64,000 nt of DNA from Salvelinus alpinus (Eukaryota > Chordata > Actinopteri > Salmoniformes > Salmonidae): contig NC_092093.1 in the NCBI RefSeq assembly GCF_045679555.1, positions 65,483,575 through 65,547,574 of the forward strand. Reading direction: 5' to 3'. This document shows positions 43,776 through 63,214 of the stretch, one piece after another. Under the pieces are notes generated by a model. That model saw only the letters and a list, made by a program, of their open reading frames with translations. It was not told where the DNA came from and did not search any database. Every line of letters begins with the position of its first letter. Within the stretch, counting starts at the first letter, position 1. A program made the translations under genes and the position numbers.

Positions 43776-44002
43776 CAATAAGCCACGAGGGGGTGTGGTA
43801 TATTGCTAAGGGCAGTTAAGCACGACACAGCCCTTAGCCGTGTTATATTGGCCATATACCACAAACTCCCGACATGCCTCATTACTATTATAAACTGGTT
43901 ACCAACGTAATTAGAGTAAAGATAAATGTATTGTCCTACCTGTGGTATACTGCTGCCAGCCAATCAGCATTCAGAGCTCAAACCACTCAGTTTATAATGA
44001 AA
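43776..44002. mobile_element. Dispersed salmonid repeat (MITE-like) between EZH2 and CUL1
   Basis: Phrases GCCACGAGGGGGTGTGGTAT, TTATATTGGCCATATACCAC, AACTGGTTACCAACGTAATT and AGCCAATCAGCATTCAG match an abundant salmonid repeat by recollection. Class not certain. Confidence 0.6.
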
Positions 44003-45485
44003 ATTCACACCACATCTTGGTGCAAGTAACAACCCAGCCAGTGACAAGACCACTAGAGAAACCTTGACTTTATTTAGCACACATTTGTAAAATGAACCAC
44101 ACTATACAAATGGTTTCCTCATTGCAGTAATGATACAGGGGTTACAGGTCCAATCCCCTATGAAACCCTAACCCCATACCAGGGATTTTACAAGACCCAG
44201 TGGGGGAAGAGGCTAGGGATGGGGCACCAGTTCAGTGGATCCAACACTTCAGCAGTGCTGATTCAGTGCTCTACGCGATAGGAATTAAAAGGTAGTTTGA
44301 GGCAATATGTAGCGTTTACTGTGAATGCAGTCTCCGCTGAACTTCAGCGATACAGATTGAATAGAGCCCTCCGACTCAGATTTAAATTGCAGGGGCGTCT
44401 CCATTTAATCCAGACAATTTATTTCCTTCGTCCAGACCGGTGGTAAAACCAGTCATCTCTCTACTCCTCTGGCTACATGGAGGTAGCGTACTGGTCCAGT
44501 TCTGTGTGCTTCAGCCAACTCCTCCTAGTGTGTGTTATGTTTGTCTGGGATGATAACGATAGTTAGCTGCTACAACACCTGAGTATCCTACGAAGCAAGC
44601 TAGATCTACTCTGGGTTTTCTAAAACTAACCAGCTTCACAAACCAGCTCAGGCTTCATCCGTACACTACAACGGTCAAAATGTCTTGTCTGCGGCTAACT
44701 ATAGCAGGCTTGTAACTGCGCGTGCATGTCGCACGGCAAACTCATGAGACAAAAATCAATCCATGGGCAACTCAGTTTAACATTTTAATTTGTGCCGAAA
44801 TCAAAATGCATCTTGCAAATTCAGCAGACTGCTGTGTGAAATGCTTTTAGAAGGGCTGTCTTTATTTTATTAATGCCTGCTTTGGTGTGCTTATCAATGC
44901 ACCAGCACCCCCCCTCTTATATACACACTTTTTTGTATTAAGTCATACAAAAGTTACATTGCGTTAAGTTTAAAATGCATTCTGACATTACTAAAATATG
45001 TAATGTGATTTTAACATAACACATTTGATTCATCAAAAATCAGTAATCTTCCTGAAATGAAGGGGTTGATGAGGGAATCTGATTTCATTGATCCTCAAGG
45101 CCCAGTCATTTCATTCAAGGTAAGTGGAGTTAGCCTGCATCAGAGCAGGATAGTTCTGAAGGATTCATTGCCATATAAATGTACCTGGCTAAAAACGTGA
45201 GCCACTTTCGTATGACCGCTTATCCTGAGTTGAACTCAGTTGACCAAAGTTAGCTCGCTAACTCCTCAAACCTGCTTCGTAGGATATCAATCTGAGACCA
45301 GGCTAGCAGGGAGGCAGTTGCATGCAGTAACTATGGACACAGCTCTCTGGTTGGACTTCGCACTATGCCATGGGGTGAGGGTTTGGGGTGGGTCTGATCA
45401 TATTTGCATATCAAAACAAGATAGTGTGTCCATGTGTATATGTCCCACTGAGCACACACACGTCTGCCAGTCAGAAGAACCACAC
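44003..45485. other. Region between EZH2 and CUL1, possibly long CUL1 3' UTR
   Basis: No coding frame. On the minus strand there are poly(A)-type signals at 45486-45491 (only 47 bp from the CUL1 stop) and at 44069-44074, so the CUL1 message may end at either. Nothing else is recognised. Confidence 0.4.
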
Positions 45486-45537
45486 TTTATTACTCGGACA
45501 TAAAAAAAAAGACAAAAATGAGAGGGAAGGGGGCGGG

Positions 45538-53342
<7,805 letters not shown>

Positions 53343-54200
53343 CTGGAGGAATAAGAGAGAGAAAACAGTGGTTACTAACAGTGGTTGCTGTTCTTTCTAG
53401 CAGCTGAACTATGAACTACGTGATTACAGCTAGCTAATGACAGATTAGTCCACTTTAGGGCCAGGCTACTTCCTTCCCAGTCCTCTGGCAGGCAGACTGG
53501 CCTCAAATACTGTGTCAGAAACCGCAGTATATTCAACATGAGAGGAGCTCTCCACAGCCCAAAGACATTGATTACAGTCAGATACATCGCTATGTAATAT
53601 AAACCCTGATTGGCCAGGAGACCAGGAAATGGCAACATCAACAAGGTCCCTCCCCAATTTACAAAGAAATGAAGAGAGAGAAGGGAAGTGAGGCTCATTG
53701 TTGTTGACAGCCAGGCAGAGGGTCTATATATAGCAGAGGACAGCCAGCCTTGTCTCCATCTCTGGTCATTTACTGTCATTTAGGCCCAAGGCTGAGGATG
53801 TTTGTTTGTGTTGCAACCTGAACACTATTTACTTCCTGACACCATTCACAAGCAGTGTGTGTGCGTTTGTGCTTATGACCAGCACTAGATTGGTGGATAG
53901 GCCTAGTTCTCCCATGTTATATTTAGACACACCAGTAGCAGTGATCACTTGTTTACGGTGTGTGTGTGTAAGTATCTGTGTGTGTACGCATGATGGCAGG
54001 AGTCCTTTAAAAACTTCAATAAAGACAGAAGGGGGTGAGTGAGTAACTTACAGGATGTCCATGCTGTGAACATGGAGGCCATGACAGTGATTTCCTCACA
54101 GTTAGTTGTGAAACCTGAAACTCTGGCACATCAACGTCATCATGTTCCTCTAGTGCAAATTTCATGACCCCATCATGTGTTGTTTCTAGGAAAGACCCCG

Positions 54201-54441
54201 GAGGGGTATACTACAAAGGAGGTTCAATGAGTTAGCCAGCTAACTTTGATAAACAACCAAAATACCTATTGCTTTTTTGGTTTATTAAGAAAGCTAAACT
54301 CAGATATGTGTTTTTGGTTGTTGAGTCAGTGACCATGCCCATTTCAAGTGTATCTATAAAAAAATAAAATACTAAGTTGTTTCAGAACATTTAGACAAGT
54401 TAGCTGGCTAACTCTTGAACTGTTATTGTAGTATACCCCTC
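54201..54441. mobile_element. MITE with ~40-bp inverted ends
   Basis: GAGGGGTATACTACAA at the left and its complement at the right, each followed inward by AGTTAGCCAGCTAAC. Length 241 bp; no coding content. Confidence 0.85.
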
Positions 54442-54791
54442 AGGGCTGATTGCTAATAGTAACTAACATCTGTGCTAGACTAGCGTGTCAACACATGACA
54501 AGAACAGTAACGTAACCTTTCTAATGACGTCAGCTAATGGTGATCCGAATAAGGTTCACCAACCCTACAACTGCTTACACTAACAGTAAGGCTAATGTTT
54601 TAATATCTAGCTAATCCAATTGGATCTTTCTGCAGGAAATGATACATTAACAACACAATACAACCGTGAGAAACCATAATGGCACAATGAATCAGGGAAG
54701 AGCGAGAGAGCTGTGGTCGTGGGAAAGCAGCCGGTAAATCTCATTAGGCTACCTCAGTCATTGTGTCCTGGCCAGAGTAACTGAACCTTAC

Positions 54792-55055
54792 TAGGGCCCG
54801 GGACGATACCAGTATCGCGATACTCGTTAGTATCATGGCAAGGAAACAAAACAAAGCAGATTTAACTTCTATAGGAAACAGCCCTAATGTTGGTAACAAA
54901 CATCATTATGTTTTCATCCAGAGTCACATGCATTATAGCACACAATATTTTACATACAGCAGGTTTTTAAAGAACCAAAAGAGTTTGGTCTGCTTCATGT
55001 TTTCATTTTTGCCATGGAAAAAAAGATTGTGATACCGATATCTTCCTGGCCCTAC
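54792..55055. mobile_element. MITE with CGATACC-type inverted ends
   Basis: Left TAGGGCCCGGGACGATACCA and right (complemented) TAGGGCCAGGAAGATATCGG are imperfect inverted repeats. Non-coding; probably hAT-like. Confidence 0.65.
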
Positions 55056-55214
55056 CTAATAGCCTACATATACATTAACACACACCAACAATGTAATAAA
55101 CAGAAACACAGAGCTAAACCACCTCGCTAGCCTTCAACCCAATCAGGTCTTCTCAACGAGAGAAGATTAACCTACTTCCTTATTGACTACAGATTTAACA
55201 AACCCAATGCCTAG

Positions 55215-55380
55215 AGGTCCCGTGTGGCTGAGTTGGTAGACCATGGCGCTTGCAACGCCAGGGTTGTGGGTTTGACTCCCGCAGGGGGACCAGTATGAAA
55301 ATGTATGCACTCACTACTGTAAATCGCTCTTGACAAGAGCGTCTGCTAAATGACACATTTAAAATAAAAAAAATGTAAAA
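55215..55380 (+). mobile_element. tRNA-Ala-like SINE
   Basis: A nearly complete tRNA cloverleaf head (acceptor GGTCCCG / GGGGACC, anticodon loop CTTGCAA giving TGC) is followed by the SINE body GCACTCACTACTGTAAATCG and GCGTCTGCTAAATGAC and an A/T tail. A second copy lies at 58448-58610. Confidence 0.88.
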
Positions 55381-55484
55381 GGGTAAAGCTCAGGTGTAGT
55401 CTGCCACAAGCAAAAAAAAAAATATATGAATAAATGTTTCATTGCCACATACACCAGATAGGTGCAGTGAAATTAGTTGTTTTA

Positions 55485-55625
55485 TAGGTTCAGCCATAAT
55501 AGTACGGCACCCCTGAAGCAAATTAGGGCCAAGTGCCTTGCTCATGGGCACGTTTTCACCTTGTCGTCTTGGGTATTCGAAGCAGCAACCTTTTGGTTAC
55601 TGGCCCAATGCTCTAACCGTGAAAG
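55485..55625 (-). mobile_element. HpaI-like SINE fragment, minus orientation
   Basis: On the minus strand: GGTTAGAGCATTGGGCCAGT, AACCAAAAGGTTGCTGCTTC, then a diverged body. The head matches the SINE at 56034. Confidence 0.65.
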
Positions 55626-56033
55626 AGTGATTCATTCACAGAACAGAGATACTGTGTATCAGATAACGCAAAAGCTATGCCTCGGGAACATGCAATCCTG
55701 TAGTCAAATCACAGTGTATTGGGAACCATTTAATTGCTTTCTAGCTTGGAGTGCAGGGTGTGTTTTGGGGCAATAAGGCAGGCTATTTCATTAGTGTATG
55801 CAGCTTTTGATTCTCACTCAGCTCAGCATTTGAAAGGCTAGTGCGCACGCACACCAGGATTGATTTTATAGTCACAGCTCTCAGCACGCCTCTCACATGT
55901 TAAACAGACACAGGTCATCTAAGGTAAAGGCGGGGAGGGGGTGTTCAGCCTTGCACACACACATCTAGCGTCCAGGTTTCCTCAGGCTGTATCAAACAGG
56001 CGCTTTGCTGACTGACTCAGAGGAACAGAACGG

Positions 56034-56183
56034 GGCGGCAGGTAGCCTAGTGGTTAGAGCGTTGGGCCAGTAACCGAAAGGTTGCTTGATCGAATGCTAG
56101 AGCTGACAAACATCTGTCGTTCTGCCCCTGTAAATAAGAATGTGTTCTTAACTGACTTGCCTAGTTAAATAAAGGTAAAAAAA
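56034..56183 (+). mobile_element. HpaI-like tRNA-derived salmonid SINE
   Basis: Begins GGGGCGGCAGGTAGCCTAGT with A box (TAGCCTAGTGGTTAGAGCG) and B-box region (GGTTGCTTGATCGAATGC). It ends AACTGACTTGCCTAGTTAAA followed by TAAAGGTAAAA. An internal piece of the usual body is missing. Confidence 0.9.
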
Positions 56184-57361
56184 AGTGAGATGTCAAGCTG
56201 CTCTATTTCCGACAAGAGTAGAGCAGTCCTGCCTCAGAGGAAGTCAGGGAAGCACAGAGCCTGTAGGAAGAGGTTGTCTTCTACTAACCATCATGGGGTA
56301 GTTAGTGATTGGTGGCAGAAGCCATTACTGGGGTGGTGAGTGTGAGGCAGGCAGGGTCAGATTTCTGTCCCACTGAAACCAAACACTAACTAGGCCTACA
56401 TGACCTGAAAGACGACTGTTCCATTGACACTGTCTTTCCCTCACTTACATTACACCCAGCTTACCACTCTGCCTTCACAGAGCAGAAGTAATTGTTTGTT
56501 GTGATACTCAGACCAAATGAGTGTAGTTTAGTGACAGAGTCCGAAGAGGGTACTTTGGTTGGACAGAGTATTTATGGCTAAATAAATAACGTTAGTTTTA
56601 ATTTGCTCAATGTACATTCAATGTTAGAGGCCCAAAAGCAGCTTGCCTTCGAGCTCATCTGTATTGTCATAACTAAATACAGACCAAATTAGACTGGTTT
56701 GCCAACAGCATTTAGCCAGACTAGTGAGTGTTGTTGGCCAGCCAACTAACGTTAGTGTTGTTGTTGACCAGCCAACTAACTTAACGTTATCGTTAACGTT
56801 ATTTAATGGCAAAACATTTGAGCACATAAGGTAACACGGTGACTTTTTCAAGCTTGCTAGTTATTGTTGGTATAAGTTACTTGTTCGCTAAATCAACATA
56901 GAAGCCAACACATTCATGGGCTAGCTAAAGCAACATCACAATTTCTAGGTTAGGATAACAAGGCAGCCAACGTATCTAACGTTAGCTGACGCAGCTAAGT
57001 TAGCCGAAAGAACGACAGCCGTTAGCTAGCTAGGTTAGTTTTCTAAACAGCGTAGCTGCCATTGTTGGACCCGATAGCTAGCCGTCGCCGGGCGTCGGTC
57101 TAATTCATGTTTGAGTATTTTGATAAGGTTATGACGAGCCAGACAATATTTTCTTAACTAAATATGAGGTTAAAACCATAATTTCCGATGAAAATTAAAA
57201 TGGCACCCTGTTCAATGAGTCAGGATTATTCGCCAAAACATCTCCTGCTTGCGCGGCTAACCACAACGAGCTGCTGCCTCGCTAGCTAGAGGATAGCTAA
57301 CTAACTAGCTCAAATAAAAGCTTCATGGCACTTAGACAATAGAATAATAAGCTATTCTTAC

Positions 57362-57480
57362 CATTTCTGAACCGTTTATTTGCCCCAGCAATAGAGAAAT
57401 ACAGGTTCAGGAATCTAGCTATCGGCGCCTCCTTTACTCGGTTCTTGACTGAGATGGATTTCCTTCGTTTCGCAGTTGTC
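57362..57480 (-). other. CUL1: CUL1 noncoding first exon and promoter region (5' limit approximate)
   Basis: On the minus strand ATTTGCC... runs into CAGAAATG followed by the donor gtaagaatag at 57361. The flanking 57060-57560 is relatively CpG-rich, as expected of a housekeeping promoter. Confidence 0.55.
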
Positions 57481-57564
57481 TCAAGATGATGTAGCAGCGC
57501 TAAGATCTCCTAGTGAAATGAAATGATGATGATGACACGGTGAGTGGGTTACCACAGCGTCAAC

Positions 57565-58130
57565 GTCAAAATGGTCTATATCGTAAAAATGTATAAAAAC
57601 AAAAATACGATTTTTGGTCTAAATGTAATGTTCGAGTTAGGCATAAGGTTAGTAATGTAGTTAGGTTTAAATTGGTAGAAATGGGGAGGGTTTATTACAT
57701 TGTGGCTGTGGTAACTGGTGACAACTAAAATGGCAAATCCAAACACATGCGTATCAGACAAATATAAAATAAATTAAATTGTGGATATTTGTTTGAAGAA
57801 GAAACACAACCAACCAATGATTCACTTGACATTACTTTTATTTAATTGACACAACCGGATTTATTACAATTACGTTAGTTTATAAACTAAGCCAAGAAAT
57901 CAAATGGTAAACAAATATGCTTTATATACCATAACTCAATTATGGTAAATACTGTAGAGCCACTCAACACCCCAAACATACAGCATTTAACAATTTTAAA
58001 CACTCCACTTAACCAGCTGTGCTTTTTCACTGTCACAGAAAGAGGCTCCAACTGTGCTGTTCCACTACAGAGGTCTTCATTGGTAAGATTCTCATTAGGG
58101 TGTTTATTCTTCCATTGTTTAGATGTGTAA
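57565..58130. other. Region upstream of CUL1, nothing recognised
   Basis: AT-rich sequence, no gene or named repeat. Confidence 0.3.
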
Positions 58131-58134
58131 AGAC

Positions 58135-58270
58135 TCTCAATGAAAGTCGGTTTGAAGATGTGTTGTTGTTAACAGGCCATGGTCAGAGAATGACAGCGCC
58201 TGATCCTCTGGGATTTCTGTGCCACTGTGAGGTCAGGGGACGACCCCAGTGGGGACTGTGCTACATGTTT
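58135..58270 (-). pseudogene. TRIM B30.2-domain fragment
   Basis: The stretch TCTGGGATTTCTGTGCCACT with its surroundings aligns by eye with the B30.2 part of the TRIM pseudogene at 61866-61960 (TCTGGGGTTTCTGTGCTACG). It also shares the TTGTTAACAGG boundary. Only one exon piece is left. Confidence 0.55.
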
Positions 58271-58294
58271 ATCTTCAGAATGATATACAATAAT

Positions 58295-58622
58295 CAGAGG
58301 AGGCTAGTGGGATGGGCTGTAGGAGGACGGGCTCGTTGTAATGGCTTAAATGGAATAAATGGAACAGTATCCAACACATCAAACTAATGGAAGCCACATG
58401 TTTGACCCCCTTCCATTAATTCCATTCCAGCCATTACAATGAGCCCGTCTCGTGTAGCTCAGTTGGTAGAGCATGGCGCTTTCAATGCCAGGGTTGTGGG
58501 TAGGATTCCCGCCGAGGACCAGTACGAAAACAGTATGAAAATATATGCACTCACTACTGTAAGTTGCTCTGGGTAAGAGTGTCTGCTAAATTACTAAAAT
58601 GTAAATGTAAGCTCCTCTTCTG
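58295..58622. mobile_element. MITE with CAGAGGAGG ends, split by a SINE
   Basis: Left CAGAGGAGGCTAGTGGGATG and right CTCCTCTTCTG are inverted ends. Internal inverted phrases GACGGGCTCGTTGTAATGGC and GCCATTACAATGAGCCCGTC also match. The SINE at 58448-58610 separates the right arm from its end. Confidence 0.85.
58448..58610 (+). mobile_element. tRNA-derived SINE nested in the MITE
   Basis: Head GTGTAGCTCAGTTGGTAGAG with B box GTAGGATTCCC, body GCACTCACTACTGTAAGTTG and tail TAAAATGTAAATGTAA, the same family as 55215-55380. Confidence 0.9.
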
Positions 58623-58740
58623 ACAATAAAATATATCTACTCAATTATTTCCTTCCTCTGATGTTTCCAGAAACAATATCTCTCTCATCGTCACTCAATG
58701 CATAGGTTTACCTCCTCTGTATTCACATCCTACCATACCT

Positions 58741-60210
58741 TTGTCTGTGCATTATGCCTTGAATCTATTCTACCGTGCCCAGAAACGTGCTCCTTTTACT
58801 CTCTGTTCCGAACGTACTAGACAACCAGTTCTTCTAGCCTTTAGTCGTACCCTTATCCTACTCCTTCTCTGTTCCTCTGGTGATGTAGAGGTTAAACCAG
58901 GCCCTGCAGGTCCTAGCTCCACTCCCATTTCCCAGGCGCTCTCATTTGTTGACTTCTGTAACCGTAAAAGCCTTGGTTTCATGCATGTTAACATTAGAAG
59001 CCTCCTCCCTAAGTTTGTTTTATTCACTGCTTTAGCACACTCTGCCAACCCGGATGTCCTAGCCGTGTCTGAATCCTGGCTTAGGAAGACCACCAAAAAC
59101 CCTGAAATTTCCATCCCTAACTATAACATTTTCCGACAAGATAGAACTGCCAAAGGGGGCGGAGTTGCAATCTAGTGCAGAGATAGCCTGCAGAATTCTG
59201 TCTTACTATCCAGGTCTGTGCCCAAACAATTTGAGCTTCTCCTTTTAAAAATCCACCTTTCCAGAAACAAGTCTCTCACCGTTGCCGCTTGCTATAGACC
59301 ACCCTCTGCCCCCAGCTGTGCCCTGGACACCATATGTGAATTGATTGCCCCCCCATCTATCTTCAGAGCTTGTGCTGTTAGGTGACCTAAACTGTGACAT
59401 GCTTAACACCCCGACCATCCTACAATCTAAGCTTGATGCCCTCAATCTCACACAAATTATCAGTGAACCTACCAGATACAACCCCAAATCCGTAAACACG
59501 GGCACCCTCATAGATATCCTAATCAACCTGCCCTCCAAATACACCTCTGTTGTCTTTAACCAGGATCTCAGTGATCACTGCCTCATTGGCAGTGGCACTG
59601 CCTCATTGTCAAACGACCACCCCTCATCACTGTCAAACGCTCCCTAAAACACTTCAGCGAGCAGGCCTTTCTAATCGACCTGGCCCGGGTATCCTGGAAG
59701 GATATTGACCTCATTCCGTCAGTAGAGGATGCCTGGTTATTCTTTAAAAATGCTTTCCTCACCATCTTAAATAAGCATGCCCCATTCAAAAAATGTAGAA
59801 CCAGGAACAGCTATAGCCCTTGTTTCACTCCAGACCTGACTGCCCTTGATCAGCACAAAAACATCCTGTGGCGTACTGCATTAGCATCGAATAGCTCCCG
59901 CGATATGCAACTTTTCAGGGAAGTTAGGAACCAATATACACAGGCAGTTAGGAAAGCAAAGGCTAGCTTTTTCAAACAGAAATTTGCATCTTGTAGCACA
60001 AACTCCAAAAAGTTCTGGGACACTAAAGTCCATGGAGAATAAGAGCACCTCCTCCCAGCTGCCCACTGCACTGAGGCTAGGAAACACTGTCACTACCGAT
60101 AAATCCACGATAATTGAGAATTTCAATAAGCATTTTTCTACAGCTGGCCATGCTTTCCACCTGGCTACCCTGGTCAACAGCCCTGCACACCTCACAGCAA
60201 CTTGCCCAAG
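58741..60210 (+). mobile_element. Non-LTR retrotransposon (LINE) fragment with endonuclease, broken
   Basis: The frame at 58741-59175 carries the N-terminal phrase GDVEVKPGP and FMHVNIRSLLPKF, DVLAVSESWL, as in L2/CR1-type LINE ORF2. The frame at 59345-59647 carries LVLLGDLNCDML and LSDHCLI of the APE endonuclease. In between, a TAG follows GGGVAI and a frame change lies near 59350. A further frame runs to about 60040 (KHAPFKKCRTRNSYSP, AVRKAKASFFKQKFA). The reverse transcriptase part is missing. The clade is an inference. Confidence 0.8.
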
Positions 60211-60335
60211 CCTGGTTTAAATGAAGATATGGATTTACAAACTACAGGCCGCTAAGTACCCTGGTTTAAATGAAGATATGGATTTACAAACTACAGGCCA
60301 CTAAGTACCCTGGTTTAAATGAAGATATGGATTTC
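60211..60335 (+). repeat. 49-bp tandem repeat, about 2.5 copies
   Basis: CCTGGTTTAAATGAAGATAT starts at 60211, 60260 and 60309; units are nearly identical. It directly follows the LINE fragment. Confidence 0.95.
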
Positions 60336-60339
60336 TCAC

Positions 60340-61130
60340 CTTTCCTGTAGGGTCGTGATAGGTCCATTTGCTGTCATCTAGTGGACATTTTGCTCTAATG
60401 CCCTCAGCTATGTCTAGACTGCTGTGGTCCATGTTTGCTGTGTTCTAGTGTACTATAAAATAGATGGCTCTCCTATTCTTAGCACTTTGCCCAGTCATAT
60501 TCAAGGTTAGAACTACCTTTCTATGGGTCCTGATGCTTCTAGCCTTGAGTTGCATTTTTGATAACATAATTACAGTATTTCACTTTTGAATGTGTATAGT
60601 ATTGCTTACTAGGTGTTGTCCAATGAATTCTGTAACCAATCCCTCTTCAAATCAGGGTTGATTGGAAAAATATGTTCAAAAGAGGACTATTATCATATCT
60701 TTGTACTCCCTGACGTCCATGCAGCCGAAACACATCGGAGTTTTTAAACTTTGTTTCCATTGAACATGCCATACAAATAAAGCCATTTTAATTCATTATA
60801 TGAAGAGAGACTATTTCCTCCTTTCCCATTCTGTATTGTTGAAACTTGTGTTTCAATGCTGTTTAGCCACAGTCTTTTATTTAACCTTTATTTTGATCAT
60901 GCTGAGAACAAGGTTTTTCATAAGAGCCCTGTAATTTCAAAAATTACAAAAATATACACATCAATACACTATGAAAACCAGAGTGATACATAACACAATC
61001 ATAAAAAACAACAGTCAGTAAAAGGCCAACAATCAGCCATCTGAATTTCCCTAGCCTAGAGGCACCAAAACATCACATTTTAGAGAGTTTCTGAGATTAT
61101 TCCTCAAGTAAGGGGCAACAAAACTAAAAT
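60340..61130. other. Noncoding sequence, repeat-derived in part
   Basis: TTTATTTAACCTTTATTTTG near 60880 resembles the tail of salmonid SINE/LINE repeats. No gene is seen. Confidence 0.35.
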
Positions 61131-61135
61131 CAGTA

Positions 61136-61335
61136 TTATCTGTATGCCTATACAAAACAATTATCTGTAGGCTTATACAAAACAATTATCTGTAGGCTTA
61201 TACAAAACAATTATCTGTAGGCTTATACAAAACAATTATCTGTAGGCTTATACAAAACAATTATCTGTAGGCTTATACAAAACAATTATCTGTAGGCTTA
61301 TACAAAACAATTATCTGTAGGCTTATACAAAACAA
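61136..61335 (+). repeat. 25-bp satellite, eight units
   Basis: The unit TTATCTGTAGGCTTATACAA + AACAA is repeated head to tail, starting at about 61136, 61161, 61186, 61211, 61236, 61261, 61286 and 61311. The first unit is slightly different (TATGCC) and degenerate partial units follow to about 61380. Confidence 0.97.
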
Positions 61336-61740
61336 TTGTTTGTAGTACAAAACAATCTGTTGGTCTATACAAAACAATAATCTCTACAACAATCATATAA
61401 AACAATAATTTAATTGGTTATATTCTCTTCAGAATTGATTATGTCAACACAGTGGTTGTAGGCCTACTTGTACTTGCAAACAACAGATTACAGCTCATCC
61501 AAAACAGTTCCACAAGGATTTGAACAAAACTAAAAAAGTCATCACACATCATCCCCATCCTGGCTGATCCCCACTGGTCACCCACCACTCAAAGAACAGG
61601 CCTAATAATACATGGTGGTGCAAGGAGCAGTTTTTGAAAAATTATTGAACATTGCTGACTAATTCAAAATAAAAATACCGAAGCATTGTGGAGTGTTTAA
61701 CCTCAGCTGTATTTGGCTGTGAGTAAATATCATTGCAGGG

Positions 61741-62945
61741 CTATTCCACTGTTAAAAAGGCCTCCACTGCCAAGATGCTTAGACACTGGTGTTTGCCGTA
61801 ATCACCAATTAATGGAAAGACTCTCTCAGTGAAAGTGTGTGTGAATGTGTGTATGTGTGTGTTGTTAACAGGGTCAGCGAAGGACAGCATTCCTTTGTCC
61901 CAGTCCAGGAGCACTCTGATCCTCTGGGGTTTCTGTGCTACGGTCAATGGATGGTCCTGGTGGCAACTGTGCTGTGTATTTTGCATCAAACTGCTTCAAT
62001 GACCAGTACCCACTCTTAACTACTCCCTTCGTTCAGACACCCTCCTGTATCACACCCAGTCACAATAACTGTCCCCAACCTCAATGTCCCAGCTGTGTGT
62101 GCCTGAGTGAAAGCCCTCAGAGCCCAGGAGCCATTTGTAGCTATCAAACCTCTCTGGGTTGTCAGGAAGCTGCTGTGTCTCACTGACTTTGACACTGGTC
62201 AGATCCTCAGACAGGATGAGATCTGGGTGGGCAGTATCTAGAATCACAGGAGCTTAACAGAGAGAACAGAGCACTGTATTCAAATTATAAGTGATCGGTG
62301 TGGCTAAACTCAAACATGTATGACATCAGACAGGGAAACTTGGTAAATGTCTGTAAAGTGACTATAGAAAATATACACCCCCTTGCACAATTTAAACATT
62401 TCGTTGCCCTACAGACTGACAACCATCAGGAAAAAACAGTTTAAAGCGTCTATCCATGTTTTGCTTGTTTTATGAATAGTAAATACAAATAATCTTTATT
62501 GAATTTAATCAATGTTTTCCTATACCTTATAAACCTGTGAAGCCTCATCTATGGATCTGATCCAGTGTTCATGTTTTATTGAGGTCTGGTATTTCACAGA
62601 GATTGGCTGTTTATCCTCCTGACAGAAGAGCTTGAATTTCTCTCTGTGCAGACTGCATAGCACTTTTGGAGTTTGTTGAAGCTCTCTCCTGTAAGAAGGC
62701 CTCACATATGTCCTTCAGAGCCATGTTAAGGAAAATCTCTGTTGAAGATTTTCTCTTGCATTCAGGACATTCCTTTTCTTCCTTCTCTCCCCAGTGTTTC
62801 TGCAGACAGGATTTACAGAAGCTGTGGCTACACAATAAAGTAGGACTGGATTCTTGAAGATGTCATGCCACAATGGACAGGAGATATGCGCAACAATTTG
62901 TAAGCCATTTTCTCTCATAGTCACATTCCTTTCTCTGGAATGGCT
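61741..62945 (-). pseudogene. TRIM-family (RING, B-box, B30.2) E3 ligase pseudogene
   Basis: On the minus strand the order is right for a fish TRIM. First comes a RING (HISCPLWHDIFKNPVLL, then in another frame CSHSFCKSCLQKHWGEKEEK and CPECKRKS; 62715-62924 and 62611-62835). Next is a B-box (VLCSLHREKFKLFCQEDKQP, 62520-62680). Last is B30.2 ([19 protein letters not shown], 62050-62250; IRVLLDWDKGMLSFADPV, 61741-61930). A one-base shift splits the RING inside the zinc-ligand region, its first Cys pair is changed (CPLW for CPVC), the coiled-coil exons are absent, and the B30.2 frame is broken near 62050. It is dead. Confidence 0.85.
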
Positions 62946-63214
62946 TCTGGAGGCAACAGTTCACTTCCAAGACTCACCCTTGTTTGGTTAGCAGGGCCTG
63001 AAAGTTACACTTTAGGTGGAATATTCAATGGTTCAGTTTGAACTTGCTTTTTGCAGAAGTCCTGTTTTATGTCCTAAGAGAGCTGAGAGGGTTGTACATT
63101 ACCGTGAGCAGGTGAGTATCATGGACTTGGTGTGTGAGGGGTGGATCTTTAAGTTTTATGGGATTGTACAGTATATTACCACGAGCAGGTTAATGTCAGG
63201 TGAGGGGCTGATGG

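Larger units (their letters stand above)
53343..57361 (-). other. CUL1: CUL1 first intron with several repeats
   Basis: About 4 kb of noncoding sequence between the noncoding exon near 57.4 kb and the first coding exon. Three SINE copies and two MITEs are listed separately. The rest, including 53350-54190 and 56190-57060, shows no gene. Confidence 0.55.

Noticed and set aside
55215-55290. Apparent tRNA-Ala(TGC) gene
   Set aside because: The cloverleaf is almost complete, but it runs straight into a SINE body and tail shared with another copy at 58448, so it is a SINE head.
58448-58520. Apparent tRNA gene
   Set aside because: Same SINE family; acceptor stem is poor and the SINE tail follows.
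61136-61335. CRISPR-like array
   Set aside because: Units are directly joined without unique spacers, and this is a vertebrate genome.
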